Source of the DNA: Progne subis subis
Taxonomy: Eukaryota > Chordata > Aves > Passeriformes > Hirundinidae
Assembly: GCA_022316685.1 (NCBI GenBank)
Contig: JAKJHU010000038.1
Span: 3,024,384 to 3,088,383 of the forward strand
Direction of reading: 5' to 3'
Length of the DNA stretch: 64,000 nt
Shown here: positions 1 through 12,595 of the stretch, piece after piece
How the letters are laid out: each line of letters begins with the position of its first letter
Numbering within the stretch: the first letter of the stretch is position 1
Made by a program: the position numbers and the translations under genes
The notes under the pieces: generated by a model
What the model was told of the DNA's origin: nothing
The model's database searches: none
The model's input: the letters and a program-made list of their open reading frames with translations, nothing else

Positions 1-3000
1 TATAAACACATATCATAGTATAATCATATTATATGTAATATAATAACAATATAAAAAATGGCATATGAGGAGTAGTGTACTGGTGGTGCTTTCTTCCACT
101 TCATGTTTTCCACACTGAACACAGGGCCTTTAGTGGTGCAAGTTATTATGGATACTGACTGCAGTCTCATAGCTTTTATTAAGTTTTGGGATAAGCCAAT
201 TCAGGAGTTACACATTGGGTAGGAGAAACATGTTTTTGAGAGGATGCTTGCAGCATTAGACTGCATCATTTTGCATTAACCAGTTCTCTGTAGTCTGATG
301 GTGCTTTGGACATTCCTGTGATATTTTTCCTAAACCTAAAGTAAATAGAGGGGAATTTGTACTGTTTCTTTGTGATATGTTCCTTGAGGAGTGAACCTGT
401 GAAACTTAGAGGTTGCTTTATGGGAGGAATGTGGTTGTGTTAAAGACTTGAGAGATTTTAGTGGGAGAAAGACTTGAAGGTTATAGACTAATTTAGATAG
501 AGGCTTATTTCACAGGTCATTTATTTGGATGATTGGGATTTTACAAAAGGAGTCTGGGGAAATGCATTAATTTCTTTGAAGTGACTAAAGTGTATGGTTT
601 TATGATCTCACTTTATTGGGTAATGCACCTTTCTGATTTCCTTTTAACAGCTCCCCAGAATGTATTTATAGCTTATAGGATCATGCCTAAGCTCAGTATC
701 TAAACACACATGTTCATTGCCTGCATGTAATAATAAATGAAAATGGGAGATGAGTATTGAGCTGTTAGTTGGAAGGATTAGAAACCTCTTCTTTAATGAC
801 CAAGAATAAATACAGCTGATGGAAGATACCTGAATTCACACATCCTGTTTATCTTCACAGAAACACTGGGCATAGATTATGAGACACATATAAATGTAGA
901 GAGGGGAAAATGGAGGACATATGCTAGCCTTTCAAACAATGTAGAGAATGTGCATTTAAACATGCCCGTCTGTAAAGTTGACCTAAACACCAAATAAAAA
1001 AAATCAACCAGATGTGACTCTCTATGCTTCGTAAACCCTACTGAATAACTGCTTTTATTGCTTTGCACGCAGTGCCTTGCTAAATGTGGTTATGGAGATC
1101 TTAAATCCACATTGGTTTAGAGTAATGCAAAAAGAGCTCTGTTTAAAATCAGCAAGTAAATACATCCCACGTTAGTAGAACCTACATCATCTAAGCGTGG
1201 CCTTGTGATTTTATTATCCTGGTTGTCTTCATCCTAAACTGTATAATTAAATGTTCCTGATTACTAGCTTATTAGAAGGGGCTTTGAATGAAGCAAGTGA
1301 GAAATTTGGATGAAAAAATAGAACAATTTCATTCTTTCATTGTTCTTTGTTCTTAGTGATGCTTGGTTCATCTTCACAAGCTATCACCGTTTGTGGTCAC
1401 TTTGCTTTGTTGTAAGGCTCTGTTCTCATCTTGTCATGAAATCTGCTCACAGTCTGTTATGGATTTCATTACAGTGTCATTTTTCCTGATGCTGTCAAAG
1501 TCTCTTTTTTAAAAAAAATACAATTCAGAAAGTAGCAAATGTGAGAGTTAGTGCTTATACTCTTTTATGTGAGTTTTGCTTTGCTAGATTTTCTGAGTTT
1601 ATACCATGAAACAAAACTTCATTAGAGAGCATGTAGTTCCTGTGACCTCTCCTGTCACTGTTTGCTGTTTTGCAGTATTGCTGCAAAAATTTACAGTGAA
1701 TGAGAACCTCCTGAAAGTATTCAGTGTCAGTAGTAGTCACCAGAGTACCAGTGGCTCTATAAAACTGCCAGAGACTAAACTCCATTTTCCTTTTCTGTTC
1801 CTTTCCTGCTGCAATTGCATTTTCTGAAATTAAGACCACTAAAACTCTAGGGAAAATGTAAGATTTCATACTAAATTTTACCTTACTTCCACTCTTCCTG
1901 TTGTAATTTAGGGAAATATACTCAAGAGATTGAGAAAATGATTCAGATAAGGTGCCAGATGGAAATGATAACCAAAGAATTTGGCTCTGAATTCATGGAT
2001 GTCGACCCTTATAGATAGAACCTGTTCTGTTGGTGGTACTGCTTGTACTGTTCACTATGGCTTATGAACAAGCATAATAAAGAGAATGACCTGATTATTT
2101 TTTTAACCCATTTTCCTTCTTTATACCTGGTACTTCATTCTTTCAAACCCCTTCTGCTTAAACTTGAGCTTCTAAAATGTCCAGTAGATAATTTTTTTCT
2201 GCTAATTAATGTACCAAAAGTAGATTGAGCTTGTCTTTGGACATAAACTGCATGAATCCTTGTCTATACTGAACAATTCATAAACTTCTCTGTGAAAGGA
2301 AGATGGATAAAAATAAAAGTATGGAAGGTTTTGCAATATTCTTTATTCAAGAGATTCAGTTCATTGTTCCAAAATGCCTGGTGTTGTAGTATTTATGGTG
2401 GAGTTAATTTTCTTAATTTCCTGAGATTTATGCTGTTTCTTGAGATGCAGGGGGAAAAAAAAAAAAATCAATGCATTTTAAAATTTATGTTTTCTCCATT
2501 TATTGAATAAATCACCCTGACAGAAGAGGAAATAGAAATCTCCCTGCTGTGGATATAAAAGATACAGTCATCTTTCTGCTGAACCTCTAGATCTCATGCA
2601 TGTTATTGTAATAGACTTTGTTACTGCTGAGACATGGAATAAAACTTTCAGCGAAAGTTTATTTTAAATGCACTGGTTTTTGAGGCCTAAAGTAAGTGTT
2701 AAAGTAATGAAATGTTTTATATTCAGCTTTAACACTGGATAGTCATGGCAAAAAGGAAATATTGCTGCATTCAGCCAGGTACTTTGCAATTCATATTACG
2801 TATGTTAGGGGATGCAGAGATAGCATAGAGATGTCTATGATTTTTGTGTTTTGGTAGTTGTAGAAACTTATGTGATTTTAAGATATTTTTTATTTTTATA
2901 AATATTGCAAAATTTATTAGTATTAATATTGCAACTTGTCATTGTTCTGTTAAATATAAATTGTGAAGCTTTGATTCATTTCAGCTTTGTTGTAACTTAG

Positions 3001-4736
3001 GGCCAGATTCCAAGCTCTGCCTAAAGTGCACAAACTTCTGCTAAACTGGACTGTATCAGCCTTGAGAAGTCTTTAATGTCAAGGTAGCTTCTATAAATAG
3101 CAACAGTAGTACTTTGAACAGATGGAAAATGTCTGCTGTTCCCTGGAAGTTTGCAGTAATTTCTTTCATTTATTGAGATGTTTTACCACTTCTTTGTGCC
3201 TCTATTCAGTCTGCTTGGCATCTAAAGGGTGTGATACTGCACAATTATAAAAACCTTTGGTTTAAGGGGAGACATTAGGCAGACTGAGAAGTCACTCTCA
3301 TTGGACCATCTGCTACATAAAACCAGAGCAGAATTAATGTAGACTTGAGTAGCTGGACTGGCAAAAGCATAACTTACGAAAAATAAAATAAAAACATTTC
3401 ATTTTATGGGACTCTTACAACTGGAGGTGCAGAGAATACTGGGAAATGACAGTGCCTGGAGGGGCTAGCACCTTGTAAGGATTGGAGATTCAATGCAGCC
3501 ATCATTTGTATGACTTAGATTTTTATTAAAGTCAGCAGGCATTTTACCACCCATATTCACTACACTATCCCCTGTGGTATAAAAGCTCTCAGAAAAGTAC
3601 TGAGCATCTGTCAAATCTCACCTTAAATTCTGCATTTCTGTAAGCTTGTTGCAGCACATAGTTTCTTTAGAATTTCAGTCATCCCTAGTAAACCCCGAAG
3701 CACGTTATCAAACCTTTTGTCAAATGAGTATGCAGTGATGCACAATGCATGTATTTTAGATTGGATTGTTAAGAGGTTATGTAGGCTTACATGGATTAAT
3801 AGGAAAGTAAGCTCTTTCACATCTGTCCAGAAACTAATGTTATTTTTAACTAACACTTCAGTATTCTTGTATGCTTTTTACTGGCAATGCCTTTCCTGCT
3901 GTTGCAGATATTTACAATGCAGTCTTTAGATGACTGCAGCCACTGACTGCTATAAAGTGTGAAAAGAGTTGTGTAAATTAGGTATCAGGTCTAGTAGGAA
4001 AAACACAGGTTACAGTACTAGAACTATTATGTTAAAGGAAGTAGAAGTTTAAAATTTGACATGCCATTGCTCCTGGAAATATTTAATTTATGTAGACAAA
4101 AAAAAAAAAAAAAAGTCCATTAAAAAAGCCAAGGAAAACAAGGAAGAGAGTCCTAAATGTTTAGGTGCTGTGAGATGCCACCTGATTTCTGTTACACAAT
4201 ACATCAAAATAAATTTTAAAATTTCTTGAAAAACTCTCCTTTTCCAAGAACTTGGGAGGATTCTTCAGTCTCAGCCTTAATTGCACTCCTGGCTTTGACC
4301 CACAGGTAGATTCAGTAAAGGGGTGTAGTCAGTTACCAAAAAAGAAAGCCTCAGTCAATTGCTGTGCAGTGTGGCATCGCAAATTGCCATCATCAGGTTC
4401 ATGGCCTGAATTCAGTGCTTCACAGTGGTGGTCATGGTCTGTCTAACACAGGAGACACTGCACCAGAGGAAAGCTGCAGATCTCATATCTGCTCTGTGTT
4501 TGAGCCCTTCCAAGTTAAGTATTCATGTGATCCTTTCTGTTCTAAATGTAAAAGATAAATAGTCCTGAAAGTAAAAATTAGAGCTCTCCAGTCTTATAGA
4601 CGGCAGAGCCCGTGGGCTACAAAACTCCTCCTCACTTGGTTTCATATCCATAAATCTCTCTGGAGAGTGCAAGAGTTTTAACTGGCCGGGTGGGCACTGT
4701 GATATCATGTGATACTGGAGACGGGCCTGGATTTAG
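1..4736. other. AT-rich noncoding stretch, no gene seen
   Basis: No frame here looks like a known protein and no known repeat family was recognised. The first 60 bases are very AT-rich with several ATAT words. Homopolymer runs include A13 at 2455-2467 and A17 at 4098-4114. The sequence just upstream of the A17 run was checked for a retroposed body and none was recognised. The stretch from about 4250 to 4560 is somewhat less AT-rich than its surroundings but carries no recognisable exon. Confidence 0.6.
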
Positions 4737-4835
4737 GGTCACTCTAATGCATTTCACTTTGGAAAAGCAAAAGCACACTTCTGGATCAGACTTAATCCCC
4801 ATGCTGATGAGCTGTTGGGCCAGGGTGGAGTGCCG

Positions 4836-5108
4836 ATGGTGGCGGGCAGGCTGGCTGTGAGCATGGCCGAGCTGCTGGCCACAGTGTCCCTCTGTGCCCT
4901 GGCCTGGCCGGCCCCTGCTGCCTTCGCCCTCAGGAGCTGCTTCCACACCTCGCTGCTTCAGAGGAAAAGCCATAAGGCTGCACTTCGTGGTGTCAGGAGG
5001 GCAAAGGTGCAGAGTAGGAACAGAGGAGACCAACTTGTGAGAGCCATTAAAGCAGAGTTGTCTGCCAGCCGCATGCTGAGTTTGTGGGGTCTGGTGTTGA
5101 GCATCTGA
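4836..5108 (+). CDS. Possible small protein or retrocopy, mitochondrial-presequence-like N-terminus (unrecognised)
   Basis: I do not recognise this protein. The frame stays open from 4737 to the TGA at 5106-5108. It can start at ATG 4836 (90 residues) or at ATG 4863 (81 residues). The second is preferred because it has A at -3 and G at +4, a good vertebrate initiation context. From 4863 the first 30 or so residues are rich in Leu, Ala and Cys and contain no acidic residue after Glu3. They lead into an Arg-Ser-Cys-Phe-His-Thr-Ser-Leu-Leu-Gln-Arg segment, which resembles the end of a mitochondrial targeting presequence, and then a strongly basic stretch (Lys-Ser-His-Lys, Arg-Arg-Ala-Lys). Third codon positions in the first ~35 codons are mostly G or C, unlike the surrounding AT-rich DNA, and several CpGs occur. 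The C-terminal ~15 residues look less protein-like. The first AATAAA after the stop is at 5367-5372. It could be a retrocopy, a first exon with an unseen splice donor, or chance coding in a GC-rich patch. Confidence 0.3.
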   Translation: MVAGRLAVSMAELLATVSLCALAWPAPAAFALRSCFHTSLLQRKSHKAALRGVRRAKVQSRNRGDQLVRAIKAELSASRMLSLWGLVLSI

Positions 5109-5239
5109 AGCAGCGTCATGGCCTGCTGTTGTTACGTATTGAAGATTTTCTCTTAGTGGCTAAACCAAAACCCTGCTTGTTAGCACACACCCATACTAAA
5201 CTTTCTCAGGGCAGGCACAGTTTTATTTAAAAGGGATCC

Positions 5240-5364
5240 AGATAGCTGCTGCTCAAGCTGGTCTCATGAAAGGTCTTTATTAACCAGTAAACCAAACCCT
5301 TGGTAACGAGAGTTGCCAGTGTCTGTCAGAAATAATAATCTGAAAAACAAAGATAGCTGCTGCT
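5240..5364. repeat. 97-bp segment flanked by exact 14-bp direct repeats
   Basis: The 14-mer agatagctgctgct occurs at 5240-5253 and again, identical and in the same orientation, at 5351-5364. The 97 bases between them end in an A-rich stretch (aataataatctgaaaaacaa) directly against the second copy. This is the layout expected of a short retroposed insertion with target-site duplications. The inserted body itself matches no SINE or structural RNA I know. A small slippage or local duplication event is an alternative. Confidence 0.4.
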
Positions 5365-8300
5365 TTAATAAATATTATCTTCCAGTGAAGCATTTCCTAG
5401 AAGCTAAAACAGGAATATATTTCAGGAAATATTAATGGTGTTGTAAGGTTTCCTGCTGATTTGGCTTATGGCCTCTGCTCTTCTCTATCTACAAAACTTA
5501 GGTGGTCCTACATCACTCAGTTGTTCAGTGATGCTTATGTCATTTATAATTCTCAGATGCTCCTTGGGGAAGTTGCACAGTAGGATAAATCATATATGTG
5601 TTACTGTACCATTTGTCAATAGGGAATTCCAAGCTTTTTAGAAAAAGTATTTCTCTATTAAAATGAAGATGGGTCAGGAACACTGATTTTATGATGATGG
5701 ATGCTGAATGAAAAGCTTTAGAATAGCTAGAGATGTACATAAGTTATGTGTTATTACCCGTTTTTTCTTGAGTTTTTTTCCCTTCATAATTTCTGGATGG
5801 ATCTCTTTCTTTGGCAGGCTCCCAGAACAGTAAGTAACTATACTAGGCTGTTGGACATATGCTGTTAAAACTGATTGTCTGTGGCAGTGTTCAGACAATT
5901 TATATATTCCCTAAAACTTTAAAAGGTCTTTTTGTTCGCGCTCTATCTTAAAAGCCAGTTTCAACAAGCATTACTGAGATTTTGATTTACTGTTATGAGT
6001 GATGTTTTAAATGTGCTGGTGCTTTCACAGGAAGATGAAAAATTGTGTTATTTTTTTCCATCCCTGCCTGCGATTTCAGGTACAAAAGGCAGATTGTGCT
6101 TTTGCTCTACAAAGGCTTCTCTGAAATTCCCAATGACATTTAGGTATGGATTAATATTTTGTTGATTATTTTTAGGCTAAGCATTACTAAATACAAAGTC
6201 TGAATGTGTTGCAAATCTTATTCAGAGATTATTCATTCTTATTATCTGTAAAAGTATCTGTCACTCCATAATTTCATTTTAGTGAAATAATCAGCAGTTA
6301 TATACCTGAATGGGATTATAAAATACTAAGAATCTATGAATGCTACATCTTTTTTAGGAATAGGATTACTAAAATTCTTAAGGCTCTGTCCATCAGTTGA
6401 TCTGTAGAAAAAAACAGAGGTGACAAATTTGGGGAATGCTGAATCAGTGCTGAAATATTTGCACTAGTAAATGCCAAACTAAGTTTACAAGTATTTTGTT
6501 TTCATTAAGGTTAAAGATATATGGGTACATATTCAGATTTGGTATATAGAAAGTTATACTATTAACCATTCACCAGACAATACTGCCTCCTCCATCCTTT
6601 TTTCCAGACCTTTGAATTACGGTCCATCCTGTATTATGGAGTTAGATGGTCTTGGCCAGATACCCTGTAACTTTACCATGCCTTTGTCATGTTTGCTAAG
6701 TCAGCTAATAATAAATACCTTCTGCATTCTTTGATAAAGAAGCAAATGCCTTTGTGGTTCAGTGGTGCAGATTTTTGGGTACTGAAATTTCTAATCTATG
6801 TGAATTTAGACAAACTTGTTGACTGATAAAAGTAGGTAATACACAGAAATTACAGCCCATTGAGTAGCCTAAATATACAGCCACTTGTGTTGGTACCTTT
6901 TGCTTTATTGTTTTATTCTTCTCCATTCTACATTGCTCCTGAAATACACACAGAAAGTCGAAGTTCTGTGTGGTTTACATTTTTATAGACTAGATGGATA
7001 ATGGCTGATTTTTAACACCTCGACTGACATAATCCTCTCGTGCCGTGGGCAAAGTTTGATCCTTGGAACCACTGATTTGCATGACCTACTTATGCACTAA
7101 CATGTAGCTAGAAGTACAATAGATGTGCTATGGGATGATATTATAATGACAATATACGGCTCCAGGTGCTCTCTTTAGACAAACAGAGTTTTCAAATTAA
7201 TAACATGATACTACATATGAAATGAAAGACCTCTTCTCTAATAATGTGTACAAAACCTGATATTTTTAACTACATACATGTGCAGTAAAATGAAACCTAA
7301 TGTTGACATAGCTCTGAAGTAAATGAAATGATGATTATATCATTGCAGGTATTGACTAGTATGCATTTAAATGACTTGCAGATTACATTCTTCTGAATTT
7401 ATTCTACAACAATTCTAGTTGGTTTGTGTTCCTTTAGATTTAAAAAGAAATTACCTTCATCTCTTTTCCTCATCTGTTTGAAAAAATAGAAATACACCTA
7501 AATTTGAAAAAATGAAACCTTTCCAGTAAACATGACCACACATCTGCCAGAAGCTACCCTGAGGTAGGACATATATACATTATGGTTAACCACAATGCTA
7601 TCAAGTGTTTTTAATCAATACTTTTGTTCTGAGTCACTGTTCCATTAGTGACTGGTTTGATATTAACTTGACTTTTTGGGTCAAGGAGCCTGTGCAGACC
7701 TTAAAGTTTCCAACACTTCTCTGAGCAATTAATAATCTGTTCAAACCAAGAATTTTGGCTCTGTGGAGACATGAAGTAGCTTTGCAAGTTTGAAATTAGA
7801 AAATAGCAAACAAAAATTTTTATATCAAGGTAATCAGGCAAGTCAAGACAGATAAAAGTAAATGCTCCCCATTCCTAATCTCATTGCTCAATGAAAGTGT
7901 CTCAACAGCAACTTCAGCATGTTCAGCCACCATAGTGGGAAACATTTTCCTTCCTTGCCTATCATGCCTTGATGCAATTTTAATTCTATAGTTGTATTCA
8001 ATCCCTTTAAAACTAGTATGTCAGATTCTGTTTTCTTCTTCAGAAATATTAGACCTGGGATATGTGCTTAAGCCATTTCCATACAATGGCAAGCAGGACT
8101 CATGGGGTCTGAAGTAATTGGTAGCTTCAGTGCTTTGAATAGTGATTGAAACAACACAACGCTCGGAGCAAACTGGGAATAAACAACGTTTGTGTACGGC
8201 ATATTACTTAATTCTTAATTAAAGGGAGCTTGAAACTGAGGGTACGGTTGGTGAATGGCAATGCCCATCCTTGGCTACTGTACAATGTTTGCTGTCTCAG

Positions 8301-10014
8301 TGGGAGTAACTGTGAGCTTGTCATTGTTCTGCCCTTTGGTTACTTCATCCAGAGATGCTGTAGATACGCTGTGCATTCAGAATTACACCAGATGCACTAA
8401 GAGTTAAAATGGAATTGTCAAAATATTAATTTTTTTTAAATTAGACACTTTTCAATTACCTGGAGCATTTGTTGATACTCTGGGGGAGGATAGATCTTTT
8501 GATGGTATTTCATCAAGATTGTTCTGTAAGTGGGTAGGTATTAATCTAAATGCAATTTGTTTTTGTGTTTCAGAATCACTGTCCTGCAGTGTCCAAAATA
8601 CTTAGGCTTTAGACTTCAGCTTTGAACTTACATAGTAGGAGACTTTGAACAGAACACTGCGATTAAGGTTCATATCATACCTGTCATGAATATTCATAAG
8701 TTTTGGTCTTGTGCCTTTGCAATGCACAGAAAACTATGGAATGAAGTAAAGATCCAAGTTCTGTTAGACCACTTTTATGCTAGCTTTACCAAAATAAAAA
8801 ATAATCATCTGCATAGAATTAAAAACATTCAATTGCACTTTTTTCCATGAAAAGGTTGAAGGATGTAGTTATTACTACATCTAAAATGTGTCTTTGAGTG
8901 TCAGTGTTGAATTGGTTCAACGTCACTTTTGTTTTTACTAGAATTTTTCTCTAAATAGAATTTCTATTATGTGTGTAAGGACATATTTGGTTTTCCTTGT
9001 GTTTGGATTTTGAAATATTTAACTGCTGGTGGTAAAAATGATTATTATTTGCTAAAAATTAACAGCAGCAGTAGTCCTGTGAATTAATTTCACAGTGGTA
9101 TTTGATTCAAGATGAAGTAAAAAGTGTATTAGTCATGTGTCCAATTTTTGCTTCCATTACTTTGCTTCAAATAGTTTATCATATATTGCTGATGCATATT
9201 CTCCTAAATGAAAACAGTAGTTCAACACATCTTAGCCCCTGAAAATGTTCATGTGGGTGTGATGAATATACAATACACCTGGAAGGAATATCAGCTCGTT
9301 TATATCTGAGCTGGTGCATTGTGGACTTCTTTTTAACATAATCTTTCTTTAGTGTCACTTAACTTGGGCCAAAATCAAGTTTGTATGGAAACTGTTTTAC
9401 AGCTTGTGTGGATTGAACTTGTGGTTTTGATTTGTTTCCTAATAAGGTGGTCTAGGTTAGTAACTGTGAAAGCTGCCTGTACCTGGCACATTTTATGGTC
9501 CCTTTGTCAAGATTAAAGAGATAAGAAAGGCAAATCCTCAGGGAACCACTAAACATGCAGAGTTTTTTGGACTACTAGTGAGGGATGAAGTGGATAAGTT
9601 TGATCCTCATGACCTGGTGTCTGTTCTGTAAACAAAGAAAATCTCTCATCCACAGATGCTTGTTCGGACATTTTCCCTAAAAGATGTTTTCATATATGAA
9701 ACCCCCAAAAGTTTGAATGTATTTTGTACCTTGGCAACCAGATGATGTGCAGGCACTGTCAGGGAAGTGCTGATCCTACATTTCGTTATCCTGGCTTTAA
9801 TGCAGAGGACACAGTTACGCTGTGTTGTATCTTTTATAGAGATACCAGGGTGCTTTTTTACAACATGGGAAGAAGAAATAGAAGATTCAGCAGGACAGGA
9901 ACTTTATGTTAGTAGCCAAAACAATAAAATCTGCCCTAGAATTACCACTTTCCAGCAGCAGTAATTCCAACAGAGACATAAAAGTACTGTTGAGCAGCTT
10001 ATACGTGAATAGAT
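5365..10014. other. AT-rich noncoding stretch, no gene seen
   Basis: No recognisable exon, RNA gene or interspersed repeat was found. Open frames are short and without protein character. Composition is typical of the window, with only isolated CpGs (for example around 7020-7050 and 8160-8200). Confidence 0.6.
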
Positions 10015-10107
10015 AGGGATATAGAATAGTCCCTTAAAAGTTGAAGGGTAGAGGAAAGGGGTACTATTTAATTACTGCTACTGGCAAAATGCTGTATGTA
10101 AATGCAT
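10015..10107 (+). repeat. Copy A of a diverged ~95-bp duplicated sequence
   Basis: This segment aligns by eye along its length with 12496-12595 in the same orientation. Shared words in order are agggat, aatagtcc, a 'gaa-g-tag' core, tactgctactgg or its one-base variant, then caaaatg-tgtatgtaaat and gcat. Identity is roughly three quarters with a few small gaps (ctg and taa triplets are absent here). No similarity was seen beyond these limits. It matches no repeat family I can name. It could be two fossils of one interspersed element or a local duplication. Confidence 0.5.
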
Positions 10108-10887
10108 AGAAAGGAGTAATCACTGGTTGATGTTGCTAAGGTTTCCTTTTCTTGGTTGGTTTTTTAAAATATTTTTAAATTTTAATTTTTTTTTTAATCT
10201 CATCTGTTTCCTAAGTTTATTTTAAATGTGGAACCTTTTGAAATCCACTTGTAAGTGGTGTGTATACTTATCTTATTATTCATTAAAAGGATTGAGTGTA
10301 CCTCTTGTTTTAAGCTTTGAAAATGTACCCTCTAGGTCTTAAGCCTTCCTTTTTTTTTGTTAATTGATTGTCAAAGTCATCCACATATATGCAATGAAAT
10401 TCTGATATATGAACAGAGAATGGTCTTATGCTGTCAACAGTGCTCTGGCCACACGTTCAAAGTACAAACTGCTATGAAGAAAACAGGCTGTGTCCCAGCC
10501 AAAACCCGAACACTATCTGAAAGGAAGGGACAAAGTCAACAGACAAGGAATTAATCCAAAATAGGTTGCAGTACTAGCCTGACCAGGAGAAACAAAACGT
10601 TCCCATGTGAGCTACCAAGCAGTTGTATGTTACCTATAAGTCCTTTAGCACAATAAGGAAAGGAGCAGATTGGCCATTAGTGTGGTACATTTCAATGTAC
10701 CACCAGTGGTTATCATGGATGAATATGCAACCTTGACATTACTGAGAACTGGGCCTATCTATGGTTCTGTCTTGCACATTTCTGCAGTTAGTTCTTCTTA
10801 ACATATAACAGCATTCGGTGCTTGTACTGTATGTATGGATGTCAGCATCCTCTGAACTTGGATAAATAAACCAAGGAAATGCAGTTT

Positions 10888-10927
10888 CTTTCTAGGAGAT
10901 ACAACTTGAGTTGTATCTCCTAGAAAG
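10888..10927. repeat. Near-perfect palindrome, 19-bp arms, 2-nt spacer
   Basis: Left arm 10888-10906 (ctttctaggagatacaact) is followed by a 2-base spacer, tg. The exact reverse complement then follows at 10909-10927. All 19 pairs match. The spacer is too short for a normal RNA hairpin loop without opening a few pairs, so this is best described as an inverted duplication. It is immediately followed by a second palindrome at 10931-10948 with the same acttgagt centre. Confidence 0.9.
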
Positions 10928-10930
10928 TTG

Positions 10931-10948
10931 CCTTTACTTGAGTAAAGG
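10931..10948. repeat. Second palindrome, 8-bp arms, same centre as its neighbour
   Basis: cctttact at 10931-10938, spacer tg at 10939-10940, agtaaagg at 10941-10948. The central eight bases, acttgagt, are identical to the centre of the 10888-10927 palindrome. Only three bases (10928-10930) separate the two structures. Confidence 0.85.
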
Positions 10949-12495
10949 GAAATGTCACCACTTTGCTCTGCAATGGAGGCATCACCATTATATTGAGCTG
11001 AAGATCAGTGCAGTTTGTTTGCTTAGCAAGCTGGAGAGCAATTTCATGCCAGACCTGTGTCCCTCCACAGAGGGCTAACTCCAACATATACATACGTAAC
11101 TGCAGTTTTAGTATAGCTCCTCAAGTTGCCATTATGAAAACTGTATTGGGTATATTCTTTAATACTTTGATTACAATAGATTATTCAGTAACAGAGACCA
11201 GGCACAGCCAACTTTTGGCATGCTTGTGGCATCTGGACTGCTGTTCATAACTTTGAGAAAGTACAAAATGACCTACTGATACTGAACTTGATGGTGCAGA
11301 AGTTGGAATGGAGAAGAAGATATCCCTCTGATGACTGATAAATCCTATTTAATCCTTCTAATTTATTTTCATATCTTTCAAAAGGCTATGTGAACACATT
11401 GTCAACATCTTCCATTTTTGCTTTAAATTAATGCAAGTAGTTGGTTTGTTGCATCCCCTGCCTTGAGGATTCTCTTCTGTTTCTTTGCCAGTTTGTCCAA
11501 ATCATCATTCACATAATTTGGTTTATGTGATTACTATTCTGTTCTCACCTCCAAGATGCTGTTTAGTTTGAACTTTAACAGGGAATTTAGCTTTTGGTAA
11601 TGTAAGCTCAATTTGTTCCCTTCTTGCTACTCCTTCCCTCTAAAGTTTGTAGGTTTTTGAAATCAGCCTTCTGGAAGAACAGGAACCACAGCCAGTCAGT
11701 GTGTAATGAAGTTATTTGTCAGTGAACTAAAATTCTGAAGTGAAGTTTTTAGTTAATGAAATATTAGAAAAATATCAAAAACTGCAACAAGCCCTGCTAT
11801 TCTGAGGATTAAGTTCCATCTATTTGAATCTCAGCTTTCAGGATTATGTAGATTTTCAGCATTAACAATTAAGTATAAAAACCAAGAATGAATGAAAAGC
11901 ATGTTCTGATCAGTTAACCAAGGAAAGCTGAAATCAAGTAGTTTAGCACCTGTCTACAAATCAAAAGTCATAGAATAAATTTTCAGGTTGTGGTCTGATA
12001 TTGTTGAGTAGTTGGAAATTAAATAATTGCTGCTGTAACTATTTAAATGCATTTTCTGTGATCTAATTTTAAAGCTTTAGCTTTAAATGATCATCTGCAT
12101 TCCTCCTTTACCATGGCCAGTGCATCACTTAGACTTTGTTACATAATTCATTTTGCCCTTGCTGTAAGGTAGACTAAAGTGATAGTGCTGTTGCACTGAA
12201 TCAGGAAGTTAGGACTAAGAATGAGCTATTTATTTGAAACTCATATAACTGCTATTTAGGCTGAAGTCCAGCTGGTGTGAAATGGGTCTCTGAAGGCACA
12301 GACTAGGACTGATCTAGGCTGCAAGTGACACCTCTTGCTGCCATGAGAGTTCCCTATATTTGTGCAAATATATAGCAAACAGAGCACATGCACTGGGTTG
12401 TGTATTCTACCCTAGGCTATACCTTTTGCACATTGTTGCATATTTAGTTGCTTCAGTTTATTTTTGTCACAGAAAACTGTATGTGCCAAAACTGA
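10949..12495. other. AT-rich noncoding stretch with one small dyad
   Basis: No gene or known repeat was recognised. A 9-bp-arm inverted repeat with a 2-base spacer lies at 12068-12087 (tttaaagct / agctttaaa), in a block around 12000-12130 that has no low-complexity character. Confidence 0.55.
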
Positions 12496-12595
12496 AGGGA
12501 TTTAAAATAGTCCTTTTTAAGGTGAAAGCTAGGGACAAGGGATAATGCTTACTGCTGCTACTGGCTGGCAAAATGTTGTATGTAAATTAATGCAT
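12496..12595 (+). repeat. Copy B of a diverged ~95-bp duplicated sequence
   Basis: This is the direct-orientation partner of 10015-10107, about 2.48 kb downstream. Compared with copy A it has an extra ctg before the caaaatg block and an extra taa before the final gcat, and scattered substitutions. Flanking bases do not align with those of copy A. Confidence 0.5.
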
